Assembly: GCA_017893485.1 (NCBI GenBank)
Contig: CM030365.1
Span: forward strand, 28,046,289 to 28,110,288
Source: Hemerocallis citrina
Taxonomy: Eukaryota; Streptophyta; Magnoliopsida; Asparagales; Asphodelaceae
Direction: 5' to 3'
Length of the DNA: 64,000 nt
The position numbers and the translations under genes are program-made. Each line of letters begins with the position of its first letter. The stretch's first letter is position 1. The notes under the pieces were generated by a model. That model made no database searches. It had not been told where the DNA came from and saw only the letters and a list, made by a program, of their open reading frames with translations. Below are positions 30,986 to 42,545 of this stretch, piece by piece.

Positions 30986-31834
30986 ACATTTTTTTCCCAA
31001 ACCAGACCACCTTTTGAAACTAATTCCCATACACCATTTTCAAAACTAATTCCGAAATAGGCCAGTCGCAGTTGGGAATTGCGGCCTCTTCAAAAATATT
31101 TTTTTTTTGGTGATGCAGTTCCCAACTGTAGCCTTAGTTCATTTTATATTTTGCTTTAAATGACTTGAGATTTAGATGGATTTTTCAGGTAAAGATGTGT
31201 TAAATAGAGGCCGCAGTTCCCAACTGCGGCCTAAAAATAACATGTTGATTCTTGATTTTGATAATTACAACACAATGCAAAGTTGTTGTGCTACTTTTTA
31301 GATATTACAGGATATACACAAAGGCAAAATATTCTAACAAGCTTTACAAGATTCTTAAAGCAAGTTGATCAAGCAAAAGCTACAAACAAAGCTCTTATAG
31401 CTAACTGTATAACATCCCGATCTATTATATATATATTTTCCTATATATTTCATTTTATGAGGATTTGAGACCGTATGTATTTTTGCATACATAATTTTAT
31501 ATGTTTTTTTAGAGTCCAATATTTTTCTTCATAGCCTAATATATTTACTATTTCTCTTTGTTTCCTACAAGAGTTATTTTAAAGCCTAAATAATATCCTA
31601 GGCCTAATTCTAGCCCATTATAATTAATTCAAGTATTTTTCCTTGAGCTCATGATTTTTGGCCCAAATAGTAAACCCATTTAGTTTATTTCTCTTTTAAT
31701 TATGGTGATTTGTAGTATAGACTCAATGGTAGACAATTAATAAATTAGTGCATGAACAACTTAAGAATGAGGGATAGTAGGGTAGCACGTGCATGCAATA
31801 TAGTGTGCATTGCACACTTTTCCTATTAGGCCGG

Positions 31835-32434
31835 TTTGGATCTGATATGGCTAAAAATGGGGATAAATCGGAACCGTCCAAATCGGGCACGAATCTTGAA
31901 GCCCGGGGGTAAAACGGTAATTTCACCTACCAATGGGTCTGAAGCGGGTACTGGATCTCCTCCTCGAAGACCCACTAACCCGCGAACGGATCCGCCTCAA
32001 CTGGGTGCGGGTTTCAACCCGCAGCAAACCCGGTCCATAAAGGATAGAATTAGGGTTTCTGATTAAATCCTAATCAACGGCCCTGATTCATAACTATCCC
32101 TTCACTGGGGATTAGGGATTACTTTCTTTATCTAACCACAGGGGGATTACATTCCTAATCTGATCCCAGCGACGCCTATAAATACCCCCCATCCATCTCC
32201 ATTAAGAGGTAATCAATCTTTTGCCAATTTACGCTCTTTCATAATCACTTCTGATTACTGACTTGAGCGTCGGAGGGTGCGTCGCCGGGAACAACCCTGG
32301 TGTCTCGTACTTTTTGCAGGTGTACGGCAGGAGACAGCGTCAAACTCCGGCGGAACAGGTAACATGCTTGCTATTCAGTTTTCCTAAGAATCTACAAATA
32401 CTATCTGTTTGCCCCCATACCAGATTTAGCGGCA
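31835..32434 (+). mobile_element. Tat-type LTR fragment inside the Tekay-like LTR
   Basis: The aligned Tekay LTR reads GGCCGGATAGGA without interruption at 41222; here ~600 bp intervene between GGCCGG and ATAGGA. The inserted piece matches 39345-40021, including GACTTGAGCGTCGGAGGGT, CGCCGGGAACAACCC and the TTAGCGGCA ending. Both ends look trimmed and no duplication is visible. Confidence 0.65.
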
Positions 32435-32582
32435 ATAGGATCCAAGAGAGAGGGAGAGATGGGAGTAGTGGTGAGGTAGTTTCTCCAGTCATGGGTGGTT
32501 ATGGCAACTCCCTAATTCATCTTAGCCTTTAATCCCTAACTAGTTGATCTAATCCTAGCCATTCATTCTACCCAAAATTTTG

Positions 32583-32590
32583 TATAAATA
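32583..32590 (+). promoter_or_regulatory. TATA box of the Tekay-like solo LTR
   Basis: TATAAATA followed by CCCC, aligned with the TATA boxes at 41375 and 49382. Confidence 0.6.
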
Positions 32591-33014
32591 CCCCATAGTT
32601 TCTTCTCGTCTTAGTGCATTAGAAAATTTATTAAAGAGAGAAAAGAATTAGAGTAAGAAAAGATTGAGAGTTTTTGGGAGAAAAAGATTGAGGAATTCTT
32701 GTGTGGGTGTTCATCCAAAGAAGGTCGGGAATCACACTAGGAGAGGTTCGGTTTTGCTACACGTAGGAGGAGAAGGATCTTTCGTGCATTCTAAAGGATT
32801 TTCTAAGATCTTTCTATCCGTGTATCTTCAAAAAGGTGGGTGTTTCTCATGACTTCTAGAGTAGAAATCATGCTAGGGCTGAAATTGAATTGTCATTATG
32901 TGTGTGTTAAAGTTAGTTTGATTGAATGATTGTTATAATGAAATCTCTCATGCTATATATATCATGTGAAAATTTGAATGAATGGAAAAGAACTAAAGAC
33001 ATTGAAAAACTAGC

Positions 33015-33680
33015 TGTACAGTCGACCGATCATGTTGAACAGTCGACTGGTCTGAGAGAATGAAAGATACCATGCTAAGTTTTGTACTAATTATACAAGA
33101 ATAAACAAGTGAAATTATTGCTCTTTGTTAATACTATTTTTTTAAATGAAAATAGAACACAAGTGTGATTGCATGAAACGAATGGGTGAACTTAATGAAA
33201 TGATATGATTAATGTATCTTATTTTTTATTTTAATCTAGTATACTGAATTGGAATAAATGTTTATCTCGGTAGAAAAATGATGATTATGGGAAAATACCT
33301 TTTTCTTTGAAGTCGTCGTTGTGTGGAAAATACTAGTCGTAAGGATCTCTACATTATTTAGTAAACTATGCATGTTGCCAGGGTCATTAAATAAAATTGT
33401 ATGTTAGTTTCGGGAAATGAACATATGGTAATCTTAAACTAAGATTTTGTGTGAATCGAAGGAAAGAAGAAATGGTTCCTTATTTCAAATTTTAATAATG
33501 ATCAGTCGACCGAATAGATGTAGTAGTCGACCGACCTGAGTATTAAAATCCTTCGAGTTAAAACACTGCAGAACAGCCGACTGGTCTGAATAACAGCCGA
33601 CTGCCTCGTACCTTGTACTTTCGAGTTTAAAACCCTACTGAACAACCGACTGGTCTGAGTAACAGTCGACTGTCTAGACT
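33015..33680 (+). repeat. GTCGAC-centred motif array in the solo LTR
   Basis: The words AGTCGACYG, AACAGTCGACTGG and ACAGCCGACTG recur about eight times, often in pairs 25-30 bp apart. The same kind of array occurs in the surrounding copia LTR. Confidence 0.75.
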
Positions 33681-35304
33681 CTTTGTCAACATCTCAGATT
33701 TCTAAATTTTCTTTGTGAAATAAATACATATATATATTGCATGAAAGAGATTTGATAATAGAAAGAATGGAGATTGGATGTGACGGATTAGAAAAGTGAA
33801 TTTTATCTACCTTTGCATGAATCGTATATGAAGTGAAGTGAAATATTCTGCTGAATTTATGAAAAGTTTTATGATTATGAATGCTATGAACATGAAAAGA
33901 AAAATCTGATGTAATCATGAAAAATGAACTCATGAGTTTGAAAGACTCGATTCTTGTGTAATTGTGGATCGAAATTGAGAACCAGAGTGTAGCTAAGCCT
34001 CATACCGGCATGGAAAAGAAATGAATTGAAATGAAATTTGAAATGAAAAGACCAAGATTTGGGTCATGTTGAATAAAGAATTAAGACCGGTATAGTGGGA
34101 GGGCTAACTCTAGAGAATTGATTTTGTTCATGATTCTAATAAACTAAGGACTAGATACATTATGAAGATGTGATGAAAGTAAGAGAAAAATACAAGTATG
34201 AGGGCCATCGGATTGGTGGTGTGAGAGTGATTCACAGACTGCCTGCTTGATGTGTCATGACATGGCGTGAGCACTACTCCGGAATTATCGTCCCGGTGGC
34301 GACGCTTGTGGGGTGTTTTGGTGGCTACGGGTGGTGCCATTGTTCCATGGCGGAGGCTGAATTGTCCATAGTCTACCTGCTTGATGCATCATGTCAGTGC
34401 GTGAGATTTCCCTCCAGACTGCCTGGACATGGGCTCGTAGATTATAGAATATCTAGGATACTTACCGTAGTTACTGTAGTAGTTTAAGTCATGGCGAGGG
34501 ATTGAACCCTAAAAGATGAAGTACGATTAAGGGCTTGCCCTCGGACCTATGTAGTATGGGATGCATAGAATCCGAACAAGTGCGCATTAGTGTCATATAA
34601 TATAACAACTGCATTAAGGACTAAGTGCACAGCACGACACGACATCAATAGGATAGTCCCTTTAGCTTTGTTTTTGTGAACAAGTTTGTGATTTTGTTAA
34701 GAAATGAGAATCGTTATACTGTTTCCGGCATAGAGAGAATGGCCGTGTATAATTTTCGTCGGTTGAATAAACTGACGTACCCACAGTTTTGTATGCAGGA
34801 TAAATGGTCTGATAAAGATTAAAGAAGAACTGATGCTTAGAGATCATTCAAATGTTGTTGTACTTTTATATAAATGTTGTAAATTGCTTCCGCTGTAAAA
34901 TATAAAGTGTAATGATTTTATTGTAACTCTGATGTAAAGTGAAAAGTTTTAATTTCCTTGTAAAATTGTACGAAAGAAGTGTAAAGATCCTGTGGAATCT
35001 CGAATTCAGTTATATTTTGGAATTCGGGGTGTTACAAATTGATCAAGAAAGCTACATGGTTGTCAGCTTCAAAGAAAAAAACGAAGGCTAAAAGCTCCAT
35101 CTCAAGACTCAAGACTCAAGACAAGACCTATGCTGCAATTTGTGGTATTAAGTGTCTTGTAACAATTGTAACTTTTTTATTTCTTTGAGTCTTAGAAATT
35201 CTATAATAGCCTTGTCACACACACTCACACATATCTTTATCATAATTAAGTATTTTTTCAAACTTAAAAAGATCGAAACAAGATTGAAAAAGCTCAGCTG
35301 TTAA

Positions 35305-36275
35305 GTACCAGTCGACCGCCATTAGGCACCAGTCGACCGCCCTAGTACGAAACTGTCTGAACTTATTCAAACTATGGCCAGTCGACTTATAACGGCAACC
35401 CAGTCGACTGTTCAAGTCGTTTCGACAGTTTACTGATTTCAAAACTTGATTTTTCAAATTCAAAAGTTTTATTTCCGTTGGTTGACAGTTGGTACAAATG
35501 CTTCTCAACGTCCAGTGATTCTAACTCAATAAATATAGTGTAGAAATCACTTAGAAAAGGTTACAACAAGTACTTATTTTCAAAAAGAGAACAAGAGTTC
35601 ACAAGCTTTCAAATCCTCTAAGTTTTTTTGGTTCTCTGAAATCAGTCTAGTATAACAGTGATTCCGTTTTAGACTGATTTCGGAAGTTGACCTAATTGCC
35701 ACGCACAAAATCACATTCACAACAAGGCTATAGGTTGATTGTAAACATTTTTGTTGTTGTTCTTCACTCTCGGATTGTGAGAGTGGTTCCTCTCGGTTGG
35801 AGAGTAGGGCTCTAGGGTTTAGAGTCAGGTTTTCACTCTTGGTGGAAGAGTGGATTGCTTTCTCTAGTGGTGAGAAAGGACTACCGGTTGGACAATGTTG
35901 TTGTCTAATGCCGTAGGTTATTCTTGTATTTTCTTCAAGAATAATGGAAATTTTCAAGTGGTTGCTTGGGGACTGGATGTAGGTCGGAAGGACCGAACCA
36001 GGATATATCGTGTGTACTCTGTGGTTGTATTTCTCTGAACTTGCATTTCATTTACTTGCTTTTTTAAGTTCTCTGTGAAACTTGTCTGGACAGTCGACTG
36101 TGTCCCTTTTTAAGTCGACTGGTCAGACTTGTACTACTGTCTCTCTGAAAACTTGTCTAGTAAGTCGACTTGACCTTATATAAGTCGACTGATCGAACTC
36201 GTCTTAAAATACTCTTCTTAACTATCGCCTCAGTTGACTGGTTTCTCTTTTCATGTCGACTTGACCGAAGAAAAA
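35305..36275 (+). repeat. GTCGAC-centred motif array in the copia LTR
   Basis: CCAGTCGACCGCC, CAGTCGACTG and AAGTCGACTGGTC-like words recur about ten times in two clusters (35305-35420 and 36088-36275). Confidence 0.75.
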
Positions 36276-36860
36276 GTTCAATTCCGCAATTACTTTTATA
36301 AAACACTATTCACCCCCCTCTAGTGTTTCTTGTCTTGCCTACAGGATCCAACAAAACAGAGGCCGCAGTTGGGAACTGCGACCTTAGTTCATTTCATAAG
36401 TGGCCTAAAGTGAATTTAAGACTTAGACAAAAATTTTCAAGTAAAAATTTGTTAAATAGAGGTCGCAGTTCCCAATGCCTAAAATAACATAGGTCGCAAT
36501 TGGTCACTGTGGCCTATGTTCATTTCATATTTGGCCTAAATGACTTTGAGACTTAGACAAATATTTCCAAATAAAAAGTGTTATATAGAAGACGCAGTTC
36601 CCAACTACGGCACATAGGCCGCAGTTAGGTACTGCAGCCTTAGTTCATTTCATATTTGGCCTAAAATAACTTTGAGACTTAGACAAAATTTTCAAAGTAA
36701 AAATGTGTTAAATAGAGGCCGCAGTTCCCAACTGTGGCCTAAAAATAACAGAGGCGGCACTTGGAAACTACAAGTGATCAATTTTCAGAATTAGTTTCGA
36801 AAGTGGTCTATTTTAAAAATTAGTTACAAAAAGTAGTCTATTTCGAAAAAAAAATTTTCG

Positions 36861-37079
36861 AAGAAGAGGAGGAGCACATTTGGGGTTTTGGGTGTGCGTT
36901 GCACGCGCATCACCGTTTGCTCACGAGGATTCTGGTTTTCATAGCTTTTGATTTTGATTTATCCGTTGGGTTTTCTTTTCCTTTTTTTGGGGGGACCATT
37001 TATCTTAACTCTAAGGTTTAAAATTTTTTTGGAGACATTGTACCTGTGAAATATAATCCAAATATATCAAAATCTCTAA
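36861..37079. other. Distal upstream flank of EGY2
   Basis: Sequence beyond the nested block. It probably continues the original upstream region of EGY2. No motif stands out. Confidence 0.35.
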
Positions 37080-37256
37080 TCTCTAATATCATAATCGGAG
37101 AAGATGAGTTTTCATTTGTAAATCTATCAACGCGTGTAATGCACGTGCATAAGTATTTTAAATGAGGTCTAAGGTTCAAACTCAGACTACGACAACATTT
37201 TGATTTTTAAAAAAACTATATTTATTAGGACGTGCATCGCACGTGTAAATGACTAG
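37080..37256 (+). mobile_element. 177-bp Helitron
   Basis: Begins TCTCTAATATCATAATC after A and ends with the hairpin ACGTGCATCGCACGT and CTAG before T. It is the same type as 5504-5775. Confidence 0.7.
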
Positions 37257-37571
37257 TTTAAATAACTACATGTAGACAATCTCCTCCATTAACCTTCACT
37301 AGTAACTTGCACGGGCAATGCACATTCTAATTATTTATTTATTTATTTTGTAATGTAAATAATAAGACGTAATCTGGTCTCGAACCTGAGACCTCTCTTT
37401 ACTCGTACATGCTCTTTACAAATTATCCATAGTGGCACAAACTTTTATTTTATATGTGTGGCACTTTTGTAAATAATTATACTGTAAATAAATTTGAACT
37501 TTGAGAGAATTATGGTAACTAACAACAGTTGAGTAAATGAATGGTTAATATAACTCTCACTTAAAAATGAA

Positions 37572-37965
37572 CTAGTATGTTTCACGTGCGATGCACGCTT
37601 GATAAAGAGTTGGAATTGTACGTGCGGTACACGTAAGTTGGTAGTAATTACCAAGTGCAATAAATGTGTTAAATTTTTGAGAAATTTGTGGTTTTGCACA
37701 TGCGGTATACGTGTTAATCAACATTGTTGAAGTTGCACGTGCGATGAACGTAATTTGAAAACAATATTCATGGAGGAAATCTGCTTTGTACGTTTTTAAA
37801 AAAGGAAGAGCTGAAAGCTACAGTACATGTGCAACCCATGTGTTTGTATTGTTACAAAAAATTAATAAAAAAATGTTTGTTGGTTTACAACTCTCCCATT
37901 AAATATGTTAGATGGTTGAATGTCTACAAAAGACAACCCTAACTCTCTCATTATAATATTAGAGA
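37572..37965 (-). mobile_element. 394-bp Helitron
   Basis: The minus strand begins TCTCTAATATTATAATGAG and ends GCGTGCATCGCACGTG...CTAG, between A and T. A second CTAG with a hairpin lies at 37299-37302, so an alternative longer element (37299-37965) is possible. A B-box match, GGTTCGAGACC on the minus strand, lies in that extra part near 37377-37387. Confidence 0.65.
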
Positions 37966-39329
37966 TAGAGATTAGAGATTTATCTTAATTAACCTGAGTA
38001 TTTAAATGGGGCCTAACTAATGTTCTAATTATGTATATGATATAACTCACTTACAACTTGCTAAATTCAAATTAGTCTCTTAGGCTCCGTTTGGCATTAC
38101 TTTTAGAGAGCCCAAAAGCTCTTCTTAAGACCGAGAAGAAGTCTGAGTTAGAATTAAGTGTTTGGTAAATTATTTTAAAACTCGTTTGAGCGAAAGAGAT
38201 TTTCAAAACCTTCTTTTCTCTTCAAAATTTTAACATACTTATTTGAGGTTTTGATCTTCTAAAAAATTGTTTTCTAACGAGAAGTCTTATGTTCGAGGCC
38301 AGACTACATCATAATGTTTACTTAAAAAAGAACTTTATTTAAACATAAACCACACCAAAATTTTTAAATTAATAATTTGGTTAGGAAACAAATAAAAAGA
38401 AAACTTTCACATTTTGTTTTCTTCTATAAATAAATTTTGTACTTTTACAAATTTTATAATTTAATTCATAATGCCTAAGTCAATATTTCAATTTTCTTAT
38501 GTGAATAAAATAGATAAAAATTAGTTATTAAATTTATGCAATTAATTAGAAATATTAAAATTGAAAAAGAAGTACTTAAAAAATTTTAAATTCTCTAACA
38601 CATCAATTCTTTTACATGAGGTTTTAAAATTTTTATTATAACGTCGCAGTAGTTTTCTATAAAAAAAATTACCAAACAGTTACTTATGAAAAATCACTTT
38701 ATCATTTGGACAGCAGTTTTACAACTGTTGCTGTCAAACAATTTTGGTTTCTAAAAAATATGTTCTCTTCACGGTATTTTTGGCCTACAGCACAGCTGTT
38801 TCACAATAATACCTTAGTCAACTCCAAAATTGATCAATCATAACGTCAATTGCGATATCATAAAAATTTTAATCCATTGAACCAATTTTAGAAGAGAATG
38901 AATATGATCACTTGAAATTGAGAGAATTAACATGATTTAGGAATTGAGATGGGAACTGGTCAATTTTGAAATTGATTGAGTAATTCTTTTGAAACTAGTG
39001 ACTTGTGGGGGACTTATATGAATTATAACATTTGTTAGTGAGTCATTGGGAAAAACCCTTTTTTCTTGATTAAAAAAAAAATCTCTACACTTTGCTCTAT
39101 TTGTAAAAAAAAATCTCTTTTTAAAACAAGCTCTTTGTGGTCGAACTCCTTAAGTGTATGACTTTTGAGTGGTATTTGTCACATAACTCTATGCATGGCA
39201 TTTTGGGTATTTTGGTTGTCATCCTGCAAGAGTCTGCACAACAAACATGCTTTCAATGTTTGAGAAAATGAAGCAGTCACTGATCACGTCAACTTAAAAC
39301 CATAGTCACAAAGTGCAGGTATAATACGT
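37966..39329. other. AT-rich intergenic stretch with MITE debris
   Basis: The segment about 38945-39057 resembles the right part of the MITE at 5134-5398 (TTATAACATTTGTTAGTGAGT...GGGAAAAACCC). A TAGGCTCCGTTTGGCATTA word at 38090 looks like the start of another plant MITE, but no clear partner end was found. No gene. Confidence 0.4.
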
Positions 39330-40025
39330 AAATTTGCTTATTTGATATGTGTAAAAATAGAACAAAATTGGGACCGTTCAAATCAGGTACAAATCTTAAA
39401 GTTGTCAGGAGTAAAATGATAAATTCCAGCAGATACAGGCCCGACAGGACGAGCTGGGCCACTTTCAAGCCCATCAACCCGATCTGATCTGTAATGTGGA
39501 GTTGCCAAAGCAGCTCTAACGCAAAAGAGTCCAAGTTCATCTGAAGAACCCACTTTAAACCCCCTATTTCTAGGAGAGTCCATGTCCATACACAAGGGAG
39601 AGTTGGAAAACTCTCTCTCTTCATCTAGAGAAGAATCCTGACTCGATCTCTTTCCGTGGAGAGAGTAACCAACCTTATCAAAACACCATGAAGCAGAGAT
39701 AGATGAATATCTTGAAGCTGACCCCCCTTCAGCGACTGTATATACCTCTAGACCTCTTCAGAAACCACGTAATTGCAAATCCCGCTATCAAAACCCACCA
39801 TATCTTTGAGTTTCTGACTTGGGCATCGGAGGGTCAGTCGCCGGGGCCAACCCCGGTGTTTCAGGCTTGTTCGTAGGTCCACGAAAGCGATTTGATGATC
39901 AGATCTCGGAGTCAAGTGCAGCTTTTGGTGGTTAACATCAACGAACAACGAAGGTTTGATCTTTATTGTTTTTATTTTAAAAATTCACAAATCTATTTTC
40001 TCCTACACCGAAATTAGCAGCAACA
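39330..40025 (+). repeat. 5' LTR of the Tat element
   Basis: Contains the Tat-type signature GACTTGGGCATCGGAGGGTC...GCCGGGGCCAACCCC and ends ACACCGAAATTAGCAGCAACA. Its left boundary is approximate, set by where alignment with 31835-32434 starts. Confidence 0.6.
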
Positions 40026-40046
40026 GATTGACGTCGTCTGTGGAAA
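40026..40046 (+). promoter_or_regulatory. Primer-binding-site region of the Tat element
   Basis: ATTGACGTCGTCTGTGGAAA follows the LTR end directly. It is a decayed form of the ATTGGCGCCGTCTGTGGGAA found at this place in many plant gypsy elements. Confidence 0.6.
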
Positions 40047-40098
40047 ACTGAAAAGATCTTCGATCCAACTTCGACGGTCCAAAACTACATTCTCAGCC

Positions 40099-40828
40099 AT
40101 GCCTCCAAGGAGGAAAGGGAAGGCGGTGGCTACCAGCCGACAAGCCAATCATCTTCCTTCACCTCCTCAGCAACCTCAACGAGTTCAGCAACCTTAACCA
40201 GAACAGCTCCCTCTCCAATAGATTCAGCCTCCATCCAAAGGAGCAGCATCGGGGGGCTCCCACCGAAGTCATCTCGAACAACACCCTGTATGGCAGTTTG
40301 TCGAAAACAGAGACTCTGTCCATGCCACGACCCTTTCTACGATGCCCCAGCCACAGCCAAACGTCCATCAAGTCATCATCAACAGACAGTAAGGGTCTGA
40401 CCTCCGAGTTTGCCTGAACCAAAAGCGAGTCCATGAAAAACTCCCCCGTTCGGAACAACAAGGAAGCAAGAGGTGCCTATCTATTCAAAGATAGAGATCT
40501 AGAAGAACTCCCTCTCAAAGGAGGTGAAGAAGTTCTCCCTCTCCTAGGTGACGAAGAAGGTCTCCTCCCTCTCCGGAGTGAAGAAGCCAACCCATAGTAA
40601 GTCGACCAATTCACAGGACCAACATAGAAGAAGAGACAACCGTCACCAAGGCAGAATTCCGAAATTTCAAAGATGAGATCCTCCAATCCCTTAACGTCAC
40701 CCCAAGTAGGGGCTAAAAAACAAACAGTCACTGCCTTACCACTATAAATGAGGAAGAGTCCTGCAAGTCGTCCAGATCTGACCAATGGTAAGACCCTGTC
40801 CTTCCTGCCTCTGAGAGATGGATGACTG
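40099..40828 (+). pseudogene. gag N-terminal part of the Tat element
   Basis: Opens MPPRRKGKAVATSRQANHLP and stops at 40195. After that it continues as Arg/Ser/Pro-rich sequence with several stops until the chromovirus insertion. Confidence 0.55.
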
Positions 40829-41374
40829 TGTAATACCCTGATTTTTCATTATGAAAATTATTATTTTGTACGTATTGTGCACGTGCAATCTTGTGGTATA
40901 AATTTTTATGATTATTTTCATTACATAAAAAATTGAGTATACATATATATATGTCCTTTCTATTGTTTTTATTAAACCCTATTTTAAACAAGCATAAGTA
41001 TTTCTTTATATTTTGAGCCCAATCTAATTTATTTTAAATACAAACTATTTTAGCCCACTAAATAAAAGCCCATCAATTTATTTCTTTTTAATTCTTACAA
41101 CTTGTAGTGTAGACAAATTTTATAGACTTTTTTTTATAAATAATTAAATGAACAACTTTTTAGAATAGGGGGCTTTTAGAAACACGTGCATTGCACTAGC
41201 ACGTGTTTGTGCTCCTTGTGAGGCCGGATAGGAATGGGAGGGAAAAAGAGAGAGTGGAGTTTGTGGGAGGTAGTTTTGTAGTCATGGTTGGTTACTACAA
41301 CTTCCCATTTAATCCTAGCTCTTGTTTCTTAACTCCTAGATCAATCTTAGCCTTCTATTTGCCCCAAATTTTTG

Positions 41375-41382
41375 TATAAATA
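41375..41382 (+). promoter_or_regulatory. TATA box of the 5' LTR
   Basis: TATAAATA followed by CCCCCCCC. The 3' LTR has the same box at 49382-49389 and the solo LTR at 32583-32590. Confidence 0.7.
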
Positions 41383-42299
41383 CCCCCCCCATAGCCTAAC
41401 TATCCTTACACTTCTCATTCATCAAACCTATAGTGAAAGAAAATAATTATTAGTAGTAGATTGTGTTTTGGTAGAGAGTGAGGATAAAAGATTGAGAGTT
41501 GAGAGTGCTTTCATTCAGGGAGGCCGGCTACACCTAGAGAGGCTCGGTTTGCACTAGGAGCAAGGAGGAGAAGTACTTTCGGGCAAGCTCAAACTAGGAG
41601 GAGAAGGACTCTTTCATTCTAGGAGTTGTTTTGTGGTTGTTTTTCTCTCCAAATTAGGTGGGTGGTTTTCCTTACTTCTAATTCTAGTCACCATGCTAGG
41701 AATGATGGCATAATTAGCATGAAAGAAACTAATAAGAGTACACTTAATTTGAAAAAGGACTTGTTAGATGTTACAATTAATGCTTGGTAGATTGTATGTT
41801 AACTTGTCATGAATCTTAATGTTGTAGTACAATTTGCTTTGTAGTTATGGAAATGTTAAATTGAGTTTATGATAATGTCAAAATTGTGTATGAATTGCTA
41901 ATAGATGAAATTATTGTTTTATGCACTAAATGGACTATCTTGCTATTGGTTCTAATGAATGAAATTTGTCATATGCATTGGGTTAATAAAAGAGGGGAAA
42001 ACAAAGAATTATAATTATAATGTGATTTTTTTTAATACCAAATTTTTATTTGAGAATTTTCAAATTGAAATATGGAAAGAGTAGTACAGAGTTTAAATTT
42101 TTGTATGAAAAATGTATGTTTTATTAGTGAGAAAATTATTTAAAAATACTGAAGTATTAATTTAATATGGAATTAGTATTCTGGAGATTTACATGATATT
42201 TTGTGCAAGTAAAACGAAGATAAGAACTTTTGGACATCGAAACGTTTAATTAAACAGAGACTCGAGTTAAGTAAACTCGAGTTGTGTTTGTGACAACTT

Positions 42300-42390
42300 G
42301 AGCACATAGCTCAAATGGTCAGTGAGTCTTTCTGGCGCTACTGTAGCGTGGGCGTAGGTCTTGGAAGTCGCTGGTTCGATACCCTATGTC
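42300..42390 (+). other. tRNA-like module 1 in the 5' LTR
   Basis: TAGCTCAAATGG (42307-42318) resembles an RNA polymerase III A box, and GGTTCGATACC (42373-42383) is an exact B-box match (GGTTCGANNCC), about 55 bp apart. The 3' LTR equivalent at 50307-50397 has TAGCTCAAGTGG (50314-50325), slightly closer to the consensus, and GGTTCGATACC (50380-50390). Confidence 0.55.
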
Positions 42391-42464
42391 CACCTTGTTT
42401 TTCTGTGTACGGCTAAAAAAATAAACAACCTGAACAGAGGGTATATGACCCTCTGATCTCTCTT

Positions 42465-42545
42465 CATATCGCCAAGTGCATTCGTCCTAGGGGCTAGTGT
42501 GTGGGGCTGTCTTCTCTAAGGTTGCGGGTTCGATTCTAGTTGTAG
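42465..42545 (+). other. tRNA-like module 2 in the 5' LTR
   Basis: CTAGTGTGTGGGGCTGT is followed by GCGGGTTCGATTCT (B-box-like at 42527-42537). The counterpart in the 3' LTR is at 50473-50553. The A box is weaker than in module 1. Confidence 0.4.

Larger units (their letters stand above)
31406..35036 (+). mobile_element. Tekay-like solo LTR nested in the copia LTR
   Basis: Starts TGTATAACATCCCG and ends GGAATTCGGGGTGTTACA. Its second half matches the LTRs at 40829 and 48837 (for example CACTACTCCGGAATTATCG and GACCTATGTAGTATGGGATG). A TATA box lies at 32583-32590. No clear duplication is seen. The portion at 31835-32434 is foreign. Confidence 0.8.
31243..36353 (+). mobile_element. Ty1/copia solo LTR, interrupted
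   Basis: Starts TGTTGATTCTTGATTTTG and ends CCTACAGGATCCAACA, preceded by CACCCCCCTCTAGTG as in SIRE-type LTRs. The flanks TAACA and AAACA form an imperfect 5-bp duplication, and they restore the spacer of the host element. Without the nested LTR it is about 1.5 kb. Confidence 0.75.
30986..36860. mobile_element. Inverted-repeat element built of GGCCGCAGTT palindromes, interrupted
   Basis: The left end (about 30986-31060) and right end (about 36785-36860) are inverted, with TAGACCAC/GTGGTCTA and TTTGAAACTAATT-type words. Between them, modules of the form GGCCGCAGTT-GGGA-ACTGCGGCC recur at about 31067, 31117, 31207, 36360, 36458, 36490, 36590, 36616, 36717 and 36753. A copia solo LTR (31243-36353) splits one spacer, so the element itself is about 760 bp. 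The right end merges into purine-rich sequence resembling that beside the left end. Confidence 0.65.

Noticed and set aside
38090..38815. hAT-type MITE starting TAGGCTCCGTTTGGCATTA
   Set aside because: No convincing inverted partner or target duplication could be found.
42300..42390. Genuine tRNA gene
   Set aside because: A and B boxes are present but no acceptor stem or anticodon arm can be paired convincingly; called tRNA-like only.
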